Shown piece by piece: positions 46,501 to 58,770 of a stretch of 64,000 nt of DNA. The notes beneath the pieces were generated by a model. It ran no database searches. It was not told the DNA's origin and worked only from the letters and a program-made list of their open reading frames with translations. A program made the translations under genes and the position numbers. Origin of the DNA: Maea johnstoni. Taxonomy: Eukaryota; Annelida; Polychaeta; Spionida; Magelonidae. Location of the stretch: NCBI GenBank assembly GCA_963942565.1, contig OZ012685.1, forward strand, positions 17,784,829-17,848,828, read 5' to 3'. Every line of letters begins with the position of its first letter. Positions within the stretch are counted from its first letter, which is position 1.

Positions 46501-48870
46501 ACTCATTCATTGTTATTGTTTTACATCACAGAGTGTACATGTTCACAAAAATAAAATTGAAGAATGTTGAAAGTTTTATTTTCTAAACCAAATGAAATAA
46601 ACCCATCTACATAGTTGGCAGTGTTATTAGCAATTAAGATATCATTCTCTAAATTAATAATGAATCTCAATCAGTTCTCATTGAACATTTGCCAACAGTC
46701 TCAACCTTATGTTTTGTGTTTGTTTTTGGGATTGTAAAATAAATTTTAAAGGAAATTAACAATAGATTTTCTAAATAAATTCTACGCATTCTTTAAATTT
46801 AGTGATAAATAGTTAATTATCCAATCAAGAGTAAAACAATCAATACATTCAGTTAATTGAGGTAGCTTGACACTGAATCAATAGCATATTAATCCTTCAA
46901 ATTTGAACAGTAGTCATCAGCTATTATCATGATTGTTGTTGATAACCAATATATAGTCCATGTACATGTAATTTCAACGTGACAATTAGTAACTTGCTTT
47001 ACTGTATATACTCAAAATTAAAATTTGGCCAGCCTCAAGGGTTCTTAACTTCTTATGGACCAAATATGTACAAAAATCTATTCAAGAGTTAATTCTCTTA
47101 AAATTAATAAGATTTGAATGACATTATCTTAAAAAGTTGTACTCTGTTTGTCAAAAGATTGCTTGAAGAGATGAAATTTAAAGAAGATGACTGCTAATTC
47201 TTTCCCTGTATTCATTTGTAATTATTGTTTCAATCTGGATTGGACAATACACTATTAACAACAACAATAACAACAACAACACCAACTGCTATCCCTTTAT
47301 CCCCAAGTAGATAGAATCTGCTGTTATTGGTTGATTGGATATGAGTTAGTTGACTGTAAGTTATTAGACTGCATATACTTTGGATACACCCAAGGGAATA
47401 ACAGACAGGCCTTAAAATGTATGGAGGATTAGTACTTTTATTGAAAGAAATTCTGAAATAGGTTGTCATTTGCTACAAAATTGATTGAATCTTAATGTTT
47501 TGAGATATAATTATAAAGTCTAGCTCATAGGATTGAGTAGTGCTTAGACCTATATACCAGATAAAGTGCACTTAGCATGACCTGTTGTCATTGAACAGTG
47601 GTTGCTGCCCATTGTTTAATTTTATTGGAAAACAATGCAATATTAAGATATGATTAAAATGTTCGTAATGAGTGAGTAGTTGTGGATAAATAGTTCATTG
47701 TCCAATCCAGATTAAAACAACCATTACATATAAATACAGGGTAAAAAATCTGGCCAGCCATAAAGGCTTATAATGGACTGAGTACAATCATAGATACATT
47801 TGTCATGAGCACTGAACCCCTGGTGCTTTGACAAGAACAGAGGAGTCTGGTCAACTGCCTCTTGGGATAGTAGGGCAGGCATTGGATCCTTTTACCCTTA
47901 CCCATACATGCAATCCTGGGCCATGAAATAATTGTAAAGATTTCAAAACTCCTTTTCCAAGAGGGTCATGAATAAGGTGCCAGAATCTGCTTTCTTCTCT
48001 CTGACACTTTTACGGTCTCAAGGATTTGCTCCTTTTGTTTTCCTCTTTAATATAAAACTAGTTTAGTGAACTTAGTATTAAAGTTGTTAATAGGATCATT
48101 ATCCTAGTCAAAACGATCATCTTCAAAAACAAGACAAAAAGTAAAGTACCTACTGTTCCAAGTATTATCACTTTATTTAAAAAACAGTTTGCAGTAGAAC
48201 ATTACATTGCAAAAGTAACAAACAAACTAAGCTTCTTTAGAGGTTTTTGGTCTCCAATCTGGAACACAGTCCAGAAATAGCTGATATTAAGCCTCAAAAC
48301 ATTGTTTTTCTTCCCCTGCAAAAAACGACCGCACAGAAATAATATCTTGGCTGATAAGTCAAACTATCTCTCATTTCTGCATTTCACCATGTCCCCTCTG
48401 ATATTTCTTATAGATTGTATAGTTATGCTAGATCATAGCCTTGGTGAAAAAGTAAGCACGATTTTCATATAAATAAAAAGATGGTCTTTTTGTGTAATAC
48501 TGGTGAACTTGGATATGACGGACCACTGTACGACAGACTTTTGACTTTTGACTTTTCATGCTGGACTAGCTGAAAGTGTCCTATATCAGGACTACAGAAC
48601 CCCTAGTGCTTTGACAAGGTGCCACTTGTAAACTGCCTCTGGTGGCAGCTAGGGCATGTATGGAATCCATTTGCTTTTTCTTATACATGCAGGCATTGGT
48701 TGTGGAATGATTGAAAAGCTCACAAATTTTCAAAACTCATTTTCTAGTTGCCAGAAACTTTTTATTTCTCTCTGACTCTTTTGACAGTCTTAGCTGCTGG
48801 GATCCTGCTCCTTCACTTTTTTCTTTTAGGTTGACCTAATATGAAATCATCTTATCCCTATATCAATCTG
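46501..48870. other. No gene; interspersed repeat pieces
   Basis: 47688-47805 matches a repeat also at 61535-61700, 62225-62360 and (reverse) 59860-59992. Its shared phrases are 'aaatagttTattgtccaatccaga', 'cattcattacat', 'aaaaatctggcc-gcca' and 'ggcttataatggacc'. Fragments lie near 46985-47075 and 47225-47255. The phrase reads, in reverse, like the 3' tail of a retroposon, but the family is not identified. Confidence 0.5.
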
Positions 48871-49065
48871 ACCATGCAGACATATTGGTGTTTGTGCCTA
48901 GGCAGATCTTGAGACAATTGAATGATTGACACAACAATTTGTTATGCCTCGTTAATGTTTATATGGCATGGAGACCCCACAGTGAAGTGGACAGGAAGTT
49001 TGGGTTGAACTGACATATCTGTCATTTGTCACAGAAACATATAGATATGCAGATATTCTTTGTTA

Positions 49066-49083
49066 ATGGGGGGGGGGGGGGGG
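49066..49083. repeat. Poly-G run
   Basis: A run of G of about 18 bases. Similar runs lie at 53454-53469, 57408-57415 (the same place in later duplication units) and 62810-62821. Their length differs between the duplicated units. Confidence 0.9.
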
Positions 49084-49659
49084 GCTTGATATCTTATGCA
49101 AGTAACGATACCATCTTTTGTTGTGCTTGTTATCGTAGATATAATAAGTCATCAAGACCTCTCCCTATGGTAGTGTACACAGGAAGCTAGGTCTCCCCTG
49201 CTTCTGGGAGGAAATTTACCTACCCCCTTGTCAGCATTTTTGTCATGTGTCTCGCTGTGAGTGTCTGACAGAAGTGGCACCTTGTAAACCTAGCCTAGCC
49301 TAGGCATATTGGGTCTGTAAAATGTGGTCCTTCCATGGTTGGTAATGTATGGACCTGTGATACTTTTGAAAAAAAAAAACGAAATTAAGCATGATTTGGA
49401 AAAATATTTGAAGAGAAGTTGTGAGCTACTTTCTGATTTTAATATTTCTTTCAAATATTTTCTGAATTTTTTTTTTAGCGAGAAATAACCAAAATAGCCA
49501 GGTGGTTTTGGGCGCCACAGGCATGAATGGTTTAAGCAATAGGCCAATAAAATGATGACAACAAGTCAAAATGTATGTAAAAGAAGGATACTGCCCATAA
49601 TCCTTTTCCTACAACTAGATGTGTATTATGCACCACCTATACCTGAGATGAGTAGACCA

Positions 49660-49865
49660 GGATCGGGCACTGTCCATGCATCATCAAATGTCGCTGCCTC
49701 CCATCTCCTTGGCAACTATATGACCTAGAAAGGATGCTGCATGCTAATTGCACAGATCAGATCACGTGACCAAGGCTACACCGCGTAATCCGAGGCGCAC
49801 ATACCCTAGGTGCTAGCATGCTGTGCCTATGGCGTTGCGGTTCAAGGGGATGTATTTCTCTGCCT
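49660..49865. repeat. Interspersed repeat, copy 2
   Basis: It matches 21005-21345 through 'gggcactgtccatgcatcatcaaat', 'cccatctccttggcaac' and 'ctaggtgctagcatgctgtgcctatgg'. It is absent at the equivalent place in the duplication units at 53.2 and 57.2 kb. Confidence 0.65.
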
Positions 49866-49878
49866 ATACTAATGGCAT

Positions 49879-50145
49879 CAGGCCTCGACGCTAACAGTGG
49901 TCCTATGGCCCAAGGCCAGTAAAAATTCCCAAAAATGGCTTCGGGCCAGTAAAAAAAGACTTTAACAGGTCCTACAGGGCCAGTAAACATTTTGGGTCGT
50001 TCTTATTAACAAGTTTCCCCTTAAGAATATCCCAAATGTTTTTGAAATAGATGGAGTTAAAATGAGTAAAATAAATGTCCGTGAATTTTGTGCATCCTCA
50101 GTGTTACTGGTCCTACAGGGCCAGTACCATTTTGATACGGGCCTG
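49879..50145. mobile_element. hAT-like MITE ('actggcc' family), private to unit 1
   Basis: The left end is CAGGCCTCGACGCTAAC; the right end is degenerate. The interior 'ccagtaaaaattccc' and 'cctacagggccagtaaacatttt' match 38695-38966 in reverse. Units 2 and 3 keep the uninterrupted 'actaatggcattgttcattatgg' (53272 and 57224), so they show the empty site. Confidence 0.7.
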
Positions 50146-51097
50146 GGTATTTTTCATTATGGTTATGATAGAAGGCACGGCTTTAGAAACCTCAGGGCAG
50201 CACTGGTTTCCACTGGTCAGCTGCCATTCACTGGGCGATTGCTGTTTGGCTCTGGTTGTTTTCATGAGAGGAAAAGAAGCAGGGAGAAGAAGTCCAGTAC
50301 CCTTACAAGGGTGTCCAACTGTCGCACAAGTGTGTGACAGAGACTTCAAAACATGTGACAGGCTAAATCCAGTAAGCACATTATCTGTCTACATGGCCAG
50401 TTAAAGAGCCTTTTATACATTTTCAAATATCTCATAATCAGAGTGTCAACTGATGAAAATTTTGTTAACCATTTTTAACAAGATACTGCTTGAAATATTA
50501 TCATTGTGTACATGATAACAAACTTATTAGCCTTTTGAATCATTATTTATCAACAGAAATTCAAGACAATGAACTTTTCAAATGGTTACAAGAAAGTATT
50601 TCAATTTTCAAGTATGTAAATCATTATGTCACTTTGAAATCACAATTTTCAAAAGATTTAGGGAACTATAATCTATATAGTAATGTCATCTATCTACCAT
50701 TGCTGGTACTACACCACACTGCTTGGTCAACATGGAAGGGAATGTCAACTTTTTAGGGACTCTGAGCCTATTCTAGTGCTGATAGTTTATTCACCTTTCA
50801 CCCTGGTGACTATTTGAGACTTTCTGGAGGAAGCATATTTTTTAATAGAAATATTAATGAAAACCTATCAAGCAACTCTATTTTAGATATGTTAGGTTTT
50901 ATTACATTTTTCTTTTTGGGAAGTGGCATAACTTGCAGGCTACAATATCTAAGGGAAAGATATTATGTAACTACTGAGACATTCTGGGGACTTGTGCCTA
51001 ATAAGGGCTTGGGAAAACATATTTATGGCAAAAATATTTGGAAAACACTTCATGCCATAGACACAGACCAAATGACTATCATGAGAAAAGTCTAAAT

Positions 51098-51132
51098 CTT
51101 TTTGGAGTATGTGGTGAGCCTTGAGAAAGGCT
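51098..51132 (-). promoter_or_regulatory. Histone-type stem-loop and downstream element (gene at 51184)
   Basis: Minus strand: CCCAAC then AGCCTT-TCTC-AAGGCT (51117-51132) then CACCACA. CTCCAAAAAG (51098-51107) follows after 9 bases. It is 51 nt beyond the stop codon. Confidence 0.8.
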
Positions 51133-51183
51133 GTTGGGTTTGTCAAGAGACAGGATACAGCACACCAGGTGGACAGGTGGACT

Positions 51184-51552
51184 TCAAAACTCTAGACTGT
51201 CGTCAGAATCATAGTCGTCAGAGTCATAGTCCATCTCGCTGTCAGAGGGTGTAGTATAGAGTTGATCTTCCATCTTCTCCCTCAATGCATCCATCTTGTC
51301 GGCCTGTGCACTGGCATACTCATAGAACATCATCTTGACGCCAGTCATGACGGCCAGACGTTGACGCAAGGTGTAGCGGGCGGCGTTCTTCTTGTTCTTG
51401 ATGGCACGCTGGTAGCGCACCTGCATGTCTTTGATGTGCTGGTCCAGCAGAGACATCTGGTCACAGGCTCTGTTGAACTTGCGATGGGAGAGCTGGAATT
51501 GGCTCTCTAGATCTTGGCAGTCAAGATCAGTGGATATATTGAAGCTGGACAT
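51184..51552 (-). CDS. Small helical protein with acidic Ser/Asp/Tyr tail (122 aa), copy A
   Basis: An intronless frame of 122 codons from ATG 51550-51552 (MSSFNISTDLDCQDLES…). An in-frame longer start further upstream would lie in the 5' UTR and promoter, so this ATG, which is shared by all close copies, was chosen. Conserved features: HRKFNRACDQMSLLD (23-37), VRYQRA (45-50), ARYTLRQRLAV (58-68), Gly71, MMFYEYASAQADKMD (74-88), and a tail from residue 103 made of D, S, E and Y. The tail has many Ser-Asp and Ser-x-x-Asp/Glu sites suited to CK2, which is inference. TATA and CCAAT boxes lie upstream and a histone-type stem-loop downstream. Function unknown. Confidence 0.88.
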   Translation of the reverse strand: MSSFNISTDLDCQDLESQFQLSHRKFNRACDQMSLLDQHIKDMQVRYQRAIKNKKNAARYTLRQRLAVMTGVKMMFYEYASAQADKMDALREKMEDQLYTTPSDSEMDYDSDDYDSDDSLEF

Positions 51553-51631
51553 GTTGTAGATGAGTTGGAAGAATGGACAAGTTGTGTGGAGCTTGTTCTC
51601 AGTGAGAATGAAGCAGTGATGTGGCTGGCTG

Positions 51632-51677
51632 GTATATATAGTGGCAGGGGGATGAGGGCTTATAGCCATCATCCAAT
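51632..51677 (-). promoter_or_regulatory. TATA and CCAAT boxes of copy A
   Basis: GTATATATAG (51632-51641) lies about 80 bp upstream of the ATG, and ATTGG on the minus strand (CCAAT on plus, 51673-51677) about 32 bp further up. A second TATA-like module with the same 'ggctggta…atatagcaga' surroundings lies near 51741-51760. Confidence 0.75.
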
Positions 51678-53887
51678 CAATATGAAATGGTTATCATCAT
51701 GATACACGTATCCTGATTGCACTTGTAGCTGAATAATCTCTGGCTGGTACATATAGCAGAGGGGAAGCCACATCTCCTGCAAGGTGTAACTACCAATCAC
51801 CATATGGCAGCTGCCCTGAGGAAATGTTCTCCATAATTACAATTCTGGAACAGGTGTCACTCTGCATAACAACAGTTGTTGATTGGTGGTATTGAACTCC
51901 TGTCAGTTAATGATTAGTAGGATTGGATTAATGCTATATCTATTGTTCTCCAATCTCATAAATTGAATTTTAAAGTTACAATTTCAATCCTATGTTTATT
52001 AACAATTAGTCAGCATGTAACACTTGCAACATTCTATTATGACATCCCGGTGTTCTTCTGTAGATCTCAATAAAACATCTGATTGGAAATATACACTAAG
52101 GCTCCAATCCAATAATATAAATATCTAGTGATGATCTTAGTTTACCAAAAACTTACTGACGAGCCATGTTGTTGGACTGAAACCTATCTTTACAATCAGG
52201 AATTAGGCTGATTCCAGGCTTATGTCTTAAAAGCTATATCTGTTATCCAGGGCGACAACACATACCAGAGGAGTAAAAATATTTCAATGGGTTTTCCTTT
52301 GTGTAAGAAGGTACATGTATGTATAATCCCATAAGTGTTTACTGGTTTGTACCTTGTGAGATACATTTTTTTCATGAACTTTTCTTCAGTTGTTAATTAC
52401 CCTTCAAATTCCCTAGGTAGTTCAGACAGGAATTTAAGGTATTACCGCTGAACTTATCAGGTAAAGTAGACTTAGTGTGGAAGTATCTAATCCCAATTCC
52501 ATTCTGAGATATTAGTGTTTGTGCATGGGCAGGTCTTGAGACAATGGAATAATTGACACATCAATTTGTTATGCCTCGTTATTGTTGATATGGCATGGAG
52601 ACCCCACTGTGAAGTGGACAGGAAGTTTGGGTTGAGCTGACATATCTGTCATTTGTCACAAAAAACATATAGATAGGCAGATATAGTTTGTTGAGGGGGT
52701 GGGGTTGATATATTATGCAAGTACTGATACCATCTTTTGTTGTGCATGTTATTGTAGGTATGATATGTCATCAAGATCCCCTCCTTATGGTAGTGTACAC
52801 AGGAAGCTACATGTATTCTACCCTGCTTCTGACAGGAAACTTACCTCTTGGTAGCATTTTAGTCATTTCTCTGGCTTTGGGTGTCTGACAGAAGTGGCAC
52901 CCTACTAGCTAAGGCAAGTTAGTGTTGGACTACCTAGATTTTTCAGACTAGATTTATCATACTATATATAATAACCAGAAATGTTCCTGTTTTTGACACC
53001 AAAGACTTGTTAGGCTCTTAGCCTAAAATCTAAGTGTCTGATCCTGCAAGTGAGATGGCAAAAAGGGGCATATTTGGTTAGTATAATGTGGTCCTACTAG
53101 AATTGTAGAAATTGAGGAAGAAATAATCATATTTAAGAAAATTGAGGAAGAAATTATCATATATACGTAATTGGGCAATAAAATGATAACAATAACAAAT
53201 CAAAATATGTGTGACAGGAGGGATACCATCCACAATCATTTTCATATAAATTTGGGGTATATATCACCTAGACTAATGGCATTGTTCATTATGGTTGTGG
53301 TGGCATGGCATCAGAAACCACAGGGCAACAGACTTCCACAGGTCAGCTGCCATTCACTGGGTGATTGACATTTGGCTCTGTCAAAGGTTGGTTTTAAAGA
53401 AAGAAAAGCTGAGAGTACCCTTATACCCTTGCAATAATACCTTGGTAAAAAAAGGGGGGGGGGGGGGGTATTGTATTTTATTTTGCTCAAAAATAAGAAC
53501 TATAATATAGTGAAGAGCATGCAGACCTGATTATTTTTTGTAGAAATGGCCTGGGCATGGAGTGCTCAATGGTTTAGAGTCTAGGGACCTTAAGTAATAT
53601 GATATTGCTGCTTGAAAAGTATTATTTCATACAAAATACCAAATTTCTTAGCTTTTAAGATGATAATTTTTCGGTAGAAGTTCAAACTTTTCAAATGGTT
53701 ACCAGGGAGTATTTCAAGTATGTCAATCATTATGTCACTTAGAAATCACACTTTTCCAAAATTTAGGAACTAAGTAAATAGTAACAAGAACTAGATATAG
53801 AGCCTGGTGATCATAGACTTGTAAGAGATCATCAATATGAAGAAATATGAAACTCACAAGTACTTAACTAAATCATATGCATACAGG

Positions 53888-54201
53888 CAGGGTCTTAGCC
53901 AATATTTGGAAACAGGGTGTCCAAATAGGGGTTTTATAGACTTTTGCGTGTCCAAAGTGTGGTACAAAGTACAAACTACTAATAAAATAAACCCTATATA
54001 TTTACAGATTTTGCTTTTTTTATGCCAGTAACTGCTTTGTGTGTCTTATAAAAGTGACACTACAGCTTCTACATCTTCTATCTTCTAAGAAAAGTCATCA
54101 TCAGCAAAGTCTGACAAAAAAATTTGGGTGTCCAAACTGCCAAAAAACAGTGTTCTGGGTGTCCAAATGACGCGCTGGACGCATAGGCGGCTAAGCCCCT
54201 G
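53888..54201. mobile_element. hAT-like MITE inserted in an older relative
   Basis: The ends CAGGGTCTTAGCCA and GGCTAAGCCCCTG are inverted. ATACAGG flanks both sides as a target-site duplication (7 of 8 bases). Unit 3 lacks it: 57961-58000 runs straight from 'atgcatacag' into the older element. Confidence 0.8.
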
Positions 54202-55390
54202 GATACAGGGTGCCCGAAATTTACAATTATAACCTTTTAGGGCATCCTTTTTATTCAAGTGAGACCCCAGTACACTCTGATCACATCCATAAATATTATT
54301 TGCTTATTGAGATGAGGCATAATATCTTTACACAATGTCATGGAAACAATATTAGGCCACTCCAATTTAATAACTTGTCTTACAAGCTTTTTTTGGAAAA
54401 AAAATCCTGTCAGACTCCAAAAAAAAAAGAAAAAAAAGTCATCTTTGGTGTCTTACGGACGAAAGTGGTTTTGAAATTTTCTGTCAGACTCCAAAAAAAA
54501 AAAAAAAGAGTGCAAGTTTTAAGAATATTCTTTGTAAGTGTGATTCATTCAACTACAGGAAGCTATCATTGCTGTAGTAGAGCCTCAGACTTGAGGAGGT
54601 ATACCTCCCACCCTTCAGGTTACAGGGATTAATAGATTGATTGATTTTATTAGGTTGAGAATAGGCTGGTAGAAACATATCGCTACCAGTCCTAGTCGTC
54701 AGACTCTAAAAAAAATTTAAAAAATAAAAAAGTCACATTTTTCAACTTTTTTTTTTTTTTCCAAAATGGCTCATTTCCTACCTCCTGAGCACGTAAGACA
54801 AGTAAATAAATTGGAGTGGCCTTAGGATGAAAATAAATTCAATCATATGCTTGAGATGAACTTTTTTTTATTAAATTACTAAGAAAAAGATTGGTGTCCT
54901 GAGGGGTGATTATGAGTGTTTAAGTGACAGCCAGACGCTCTGCTGGCCAAGACTGTATGTATTTATAAAAGGTAAGGAAAAAAGGGTATTAAATGTCTGG
55001 TGATAGTCTCTCCTTTGACTTATAATTGTCTAGTTGTTTGAACTTGTTTCACAGAATCTCTACAACAAAGTTTTCATCAGGTATATTTGTAAAATAGGCA
55101 TTGATAGTTTATTCACCCTTGTGACTATTTGAAATTTATTCTGGATAAAGCATACTTTTATTAGGAATATTAGTGAAAACCTATCAAGCAATTTAAGATA
55201 TTTTTCTAAGTTAGGCTCCATAACATATTTTGGAAAGTGGCATAGGGAAAGAAAATAATAGACTATACTGAGACCATTGTGGGGGCTTGTGCCTAAAGGG
55301 CTGGGGATAACATATTTATGGCAAAAATATTTGGAAAACACTTCATGCCATAGACACAGACCAAATGACTATCATGAGAAATGTCTCACT

Positions 55391-55425
55391 CTTTTTGGAG
55401 TATGTGGTGAGCCTTTAGAAAGGCT
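55391..55425 (-). promoter_or_regulatory. Histone-type stem-loop and downstream element (gene at 55481)
   Basis: Minus strand AGCCTT-TCTA-AAGGCT (55410-55425) then CACCACA, with CTCCAAAAAG (55391-55400) after 9 bases. The loop's last base differs from the other copies (A for C), a change still allowed by the U-H-U-H rule. Confidence 0.8.
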
Positions 55426-55480
55426 GTTGGGTTTGTGAGGAGACACGATACAGCCAACACACCAGGTGGACAGGTGGACT

Positions 55481-55849
55481 TCAATACTCTAGACTGTTGT
55501 CAGAATCATAGTCGTCTGAGTCATAGTCCATCTCGCTGTCAGAGGGTGCAGTATAGAGTCGATCTTCCATCTTCTCCCTCAGTGCATCCATCTTGTTGGC
55601 CTGTGTACTGGCATACTCGTAGAACATCATCTTGACGCCAGTCATGACGGTCAGATGTTGACGCAAGGTGTAGCGGGCGGCATTCTTCTTGTTCTTGATG
55701 GCACGCTGGTAGCGCACCTGCATGTCCTTGATGCGCTGGTCCAGCAGAGACATCTGGTCACAGGCTCTGTTGAACTTGCGATGGGAGAGCTGGAATTGGC
55801 TCTCTAGATCTTGGCAGTCAAGATCCGTGGACATATTGAAGTTGGACAT
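55481..55849 (-). CDS. Small helical acidic-tail protein (122 aa), copy B, promoter missing
   Basis: An intact 122-codon frame from ATG 55847-55849 (MSNFNMSTDLDCQDLES…), very close to copies A and C. The tail ends DNSLEY. The 5' flank differs: just after 'gagttggaaga' the sequence jumps to 'atatgattggttgaattgg', which in copy C lies some 330 bp further upstream. The TATA box, CCAAT box and likely transcription start are therefore deleted. The coding frame and the 3' stem-loop are kept. It may be silent, recently orphaned, or driven from elsewhere. Confidence 0.82.
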   Translation of the reverse strand: MSNFNMSTDLDCQDLESQFQLSHRKFNRACDQMSLLDQRIKDMQVRYQRAIKNKKNAARYTLRQHLTVMTGVKMMFYEYASTQANKMDALREKMEDRLYTAPSDSEMDYDSDDYDSDNSLEY

Positions 55850-57971
55850 GTTGTAGATGAGTTGGAAGAATATGATTGGTTGAATTGGATTAATGCTATA
55901 CCTGTTGTTCTCCAATCACATAAATTGAATTTTAAATTTACAATTTCAATCCTATATTTAATAACAACTAGTCAGCATGTAACACTTACAACATTCTATT
56001 ATGACATCCTGGTGTTCTTCTGTAGATCTCAATAATACATCTTATTGGAAATATACACTAAGGCTCCAATCCAATAATATTAATATCTAGTGATGATCTC
56101 AGTTTACCAAAAACTTACTGGCGAGCCATGTTGTTGGACTGAAACCTATCTTTACAATCAGGAATTAGGCTGATTCCAGGCTTATGTCTTAACAGCTATG
56201 TCTATTATCCAGGGCGACAACACATACCAGAGGAGTAAAAACATAAATGTATTGTGAATGAAAAATATTTCAATGGGTTTTCCTCTGTGTAAGAAGGTAC
56301 ATGTATAATCCCATAAGTGTTTACTGGTTTGTACCTTGTGAGATACATTTTTTTCATGAACTTTTCTTCAGTTGTTAATTACCCTTCAAATTCCCTAGGT
56401 AGTTCAGACAGGAAGGTATTACCGCTGAACTTATCAGGTAAAGTAGACTTAGTATGGAAGTATCTAATCCCAATTCCATTCTGAGATATTAGTGTTTGTG
56501 CCTGGGCAGGTCTTGAGGCAATGGAATAATTGACACATCAATTTGTTATGCCTCGTTATTGTTGATATGGCATGGAGACCCCACACTGAAGTAGACAGGA
56601 AGCTTTTGGTGAGCTGACATATCTGTCATTTGTCACAAAAAACATATAGATAGGCAGATATACTTTGTTGAGGGGGTGGGGTTGATATCTTATGCAAGCG
56701 CTGATACCATATTTTGTTGTGCATGTTATTGTAGGTATAATATGTCATCAAGATCCCCTCCTTATGGTAGTGTACACAGGAAGCTACATATATTCTACCC
56801 TGCTTCTGACAGGAAACTTACCTCTTGGCAGCATTTTAGTCATTTCTCTGGCTTTGGATATCTGACAGAAGTGGCACCCTACTAGCTAAGGCAAGTTAGT
56901 GTTGGACTACCTAGATTTTTCAGACTAGATTTATCATACTATATATAATAACCAGAAATGTTCCTGTTTTTGACACCAAAGACTTGTTAGGTTCTTAGCC
57001 TAAAATCTAAGTGTCCGATCCTGCAAGTGAGATGGCAAAAAGGGGCATATTTGGTTAGTATAACGTGGTCCTACTAGAATTGTAGAAATTGAGGAAGAAA
57101 TTATCATATATAAGTAATAGGGCAATAAAATGATAACAATAACAAATCAAAATATGTGTGACAGGAGGGATACCATCCACAATTATTTTCCTACAACTAA
57201 ATTTGTAGTATATACCACCTAGACTAATCGCATTGTTCATTATGGTTGTGGTGGCATGGCATCAGAAACCACAGGGCAACAGACTTCCACAGGTCAGCTG
57301 CCATTCACTGGGTGATTGACATTTGGCTCTGTCAAAGATTGGTTTTAAAGAAAGAAAAGAAGCTGAGAGTACCCTTATACCCTTGCAATATGACCTTGGC
57401 AAAAAGGGGGGGGGGATATTGTGTTTCATTTTGCTCAAAAATAAGAACTATAATATAGTGAAGAGCATGCAGACCTGATTTTTTTGTAGAAATGGCTGGG
57501 CATGGAGTGTTCAATGGTTTAGAGTCTAGGGACCTTAAGTAATATGATATTGCTGCTTGAAAAGTAATATTTCATACAAAATACCAAATTTCTTAGCTTT
57601 TAAAATCATAATTCTTCAGTAGAAGTTCAAACTTTTCAAATGGTTACCAGGGAGTATTTCAATTATGTCAATCATTATGTCACTTAGAAATCACACTTTT
57701 CCAAAATTTAGGAACTAAGTAAATAGTAACAAGAACTAGATATAGAGCCTGGTGATCATAGACTTGTAAGATATCATCAATATGAAGAAATATATTTGAA
57801 AAATCAACTCATGTTTGACTTTCCAACAAACAATACATAAATTGGTTCAAATTTGTTCATATATCATTTTATTTGTTTCCTGATAGGGTAGGCCTTCCCA
57901 CATTCCCCCTTATATTCTTTCCAGTTTTTAGGACATGAAACTCACACATACTTAACTAAATCATATGCATA

Positions 57972-58261
57972 CAGGGTCTTAGCCATAAGGGTGCCAGAAA
58001 TTTACAATTATAACCTTTTAGGGCATCCTTTTCATTCAAAAGAGACCCCAGTACACTGATCACACCCATAAATATTATTTGCTTATTGAGATGAGGCATA
58101 CTATCTTTACACAATGTCATGGAAACAATATAAGGATGAAAAAAAATCAATCATATGCTTGAGATGAACTTTTTTTTTGAATTAGTGAGAAAAAGATGGC
58201 TGTCCTGAGGGGTGATTTTGAGTGTTTAAAAGACACCCAGACGCCCTGCTGGCCAAGACTG
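57972..58261. mobile_element. hAT-like MITE, CAGGGTCTTAGCCA family (unit 3)
   Basis: The ends CAGGGTCTTAGCCA and CTGGCCAAGACTG are inverted, with TATGCATA / TATGTATT flanks as a probable duplication. The equivalent element in unit 2 (about 53888-54952) is larger because of later insertions. Confidence 0.7.
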
Positions 58262-58680
58262 TATGTATTACTAAAAGGTAAGAAAAAGTGTTTAGTGATA
58301 TTCTCTTCTTTGACTTATAATTGTCTAGTTATTTGAACTTGTTTCACAGAATCTCGACAACAAAGTTTTCATCAGGTATATTTGTAAAAACGGCATTGAT
58401 AGTTTATTCACCCTTGTGACTATTCGCAATTTATTCTGAATAAAGCATATTTTTATTAGGAATATTAATGAAAACCTATCAAGCAATTTAAGATATTTTT
58501 CTAAGTTAGGCTCCATAACATATTTTGGAAAGTGGCATAGGGAAAGAAAGTAAGTGACTACTGAGACCATTGTGGGGACTTGTGCCTAAAGGGCTGGGGA
58601 TAACAGTATGGCAACAATATTTGAAAAACACTTCATGCCATATACACAGACCAAATGACTATCATGAGAAATGTCTAACT

Positions 58681-58715
58681 CTTTTTGGAGTATGTGGTGA
58701 GCCTTGAGAAAGGCT
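58681..58715 (-). promoter_or_regulatory. Histone-type stem-loop and downstream element (gene at 58771)
   Basis: Minus strand AGCCTT-TCTC-AAGGCT (58700-58715) then CACCACA, with CTCCAAAAAG (58681-58690) after 9 bases. 55 nt separate it from the stop codon. Confidence 0.8.
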
Positions 58716-58770
58716 GTTGGGTTTGTGAGCAGACAGGATACAGCCAGCAAAGCAGGTGGACAGGTGGACT

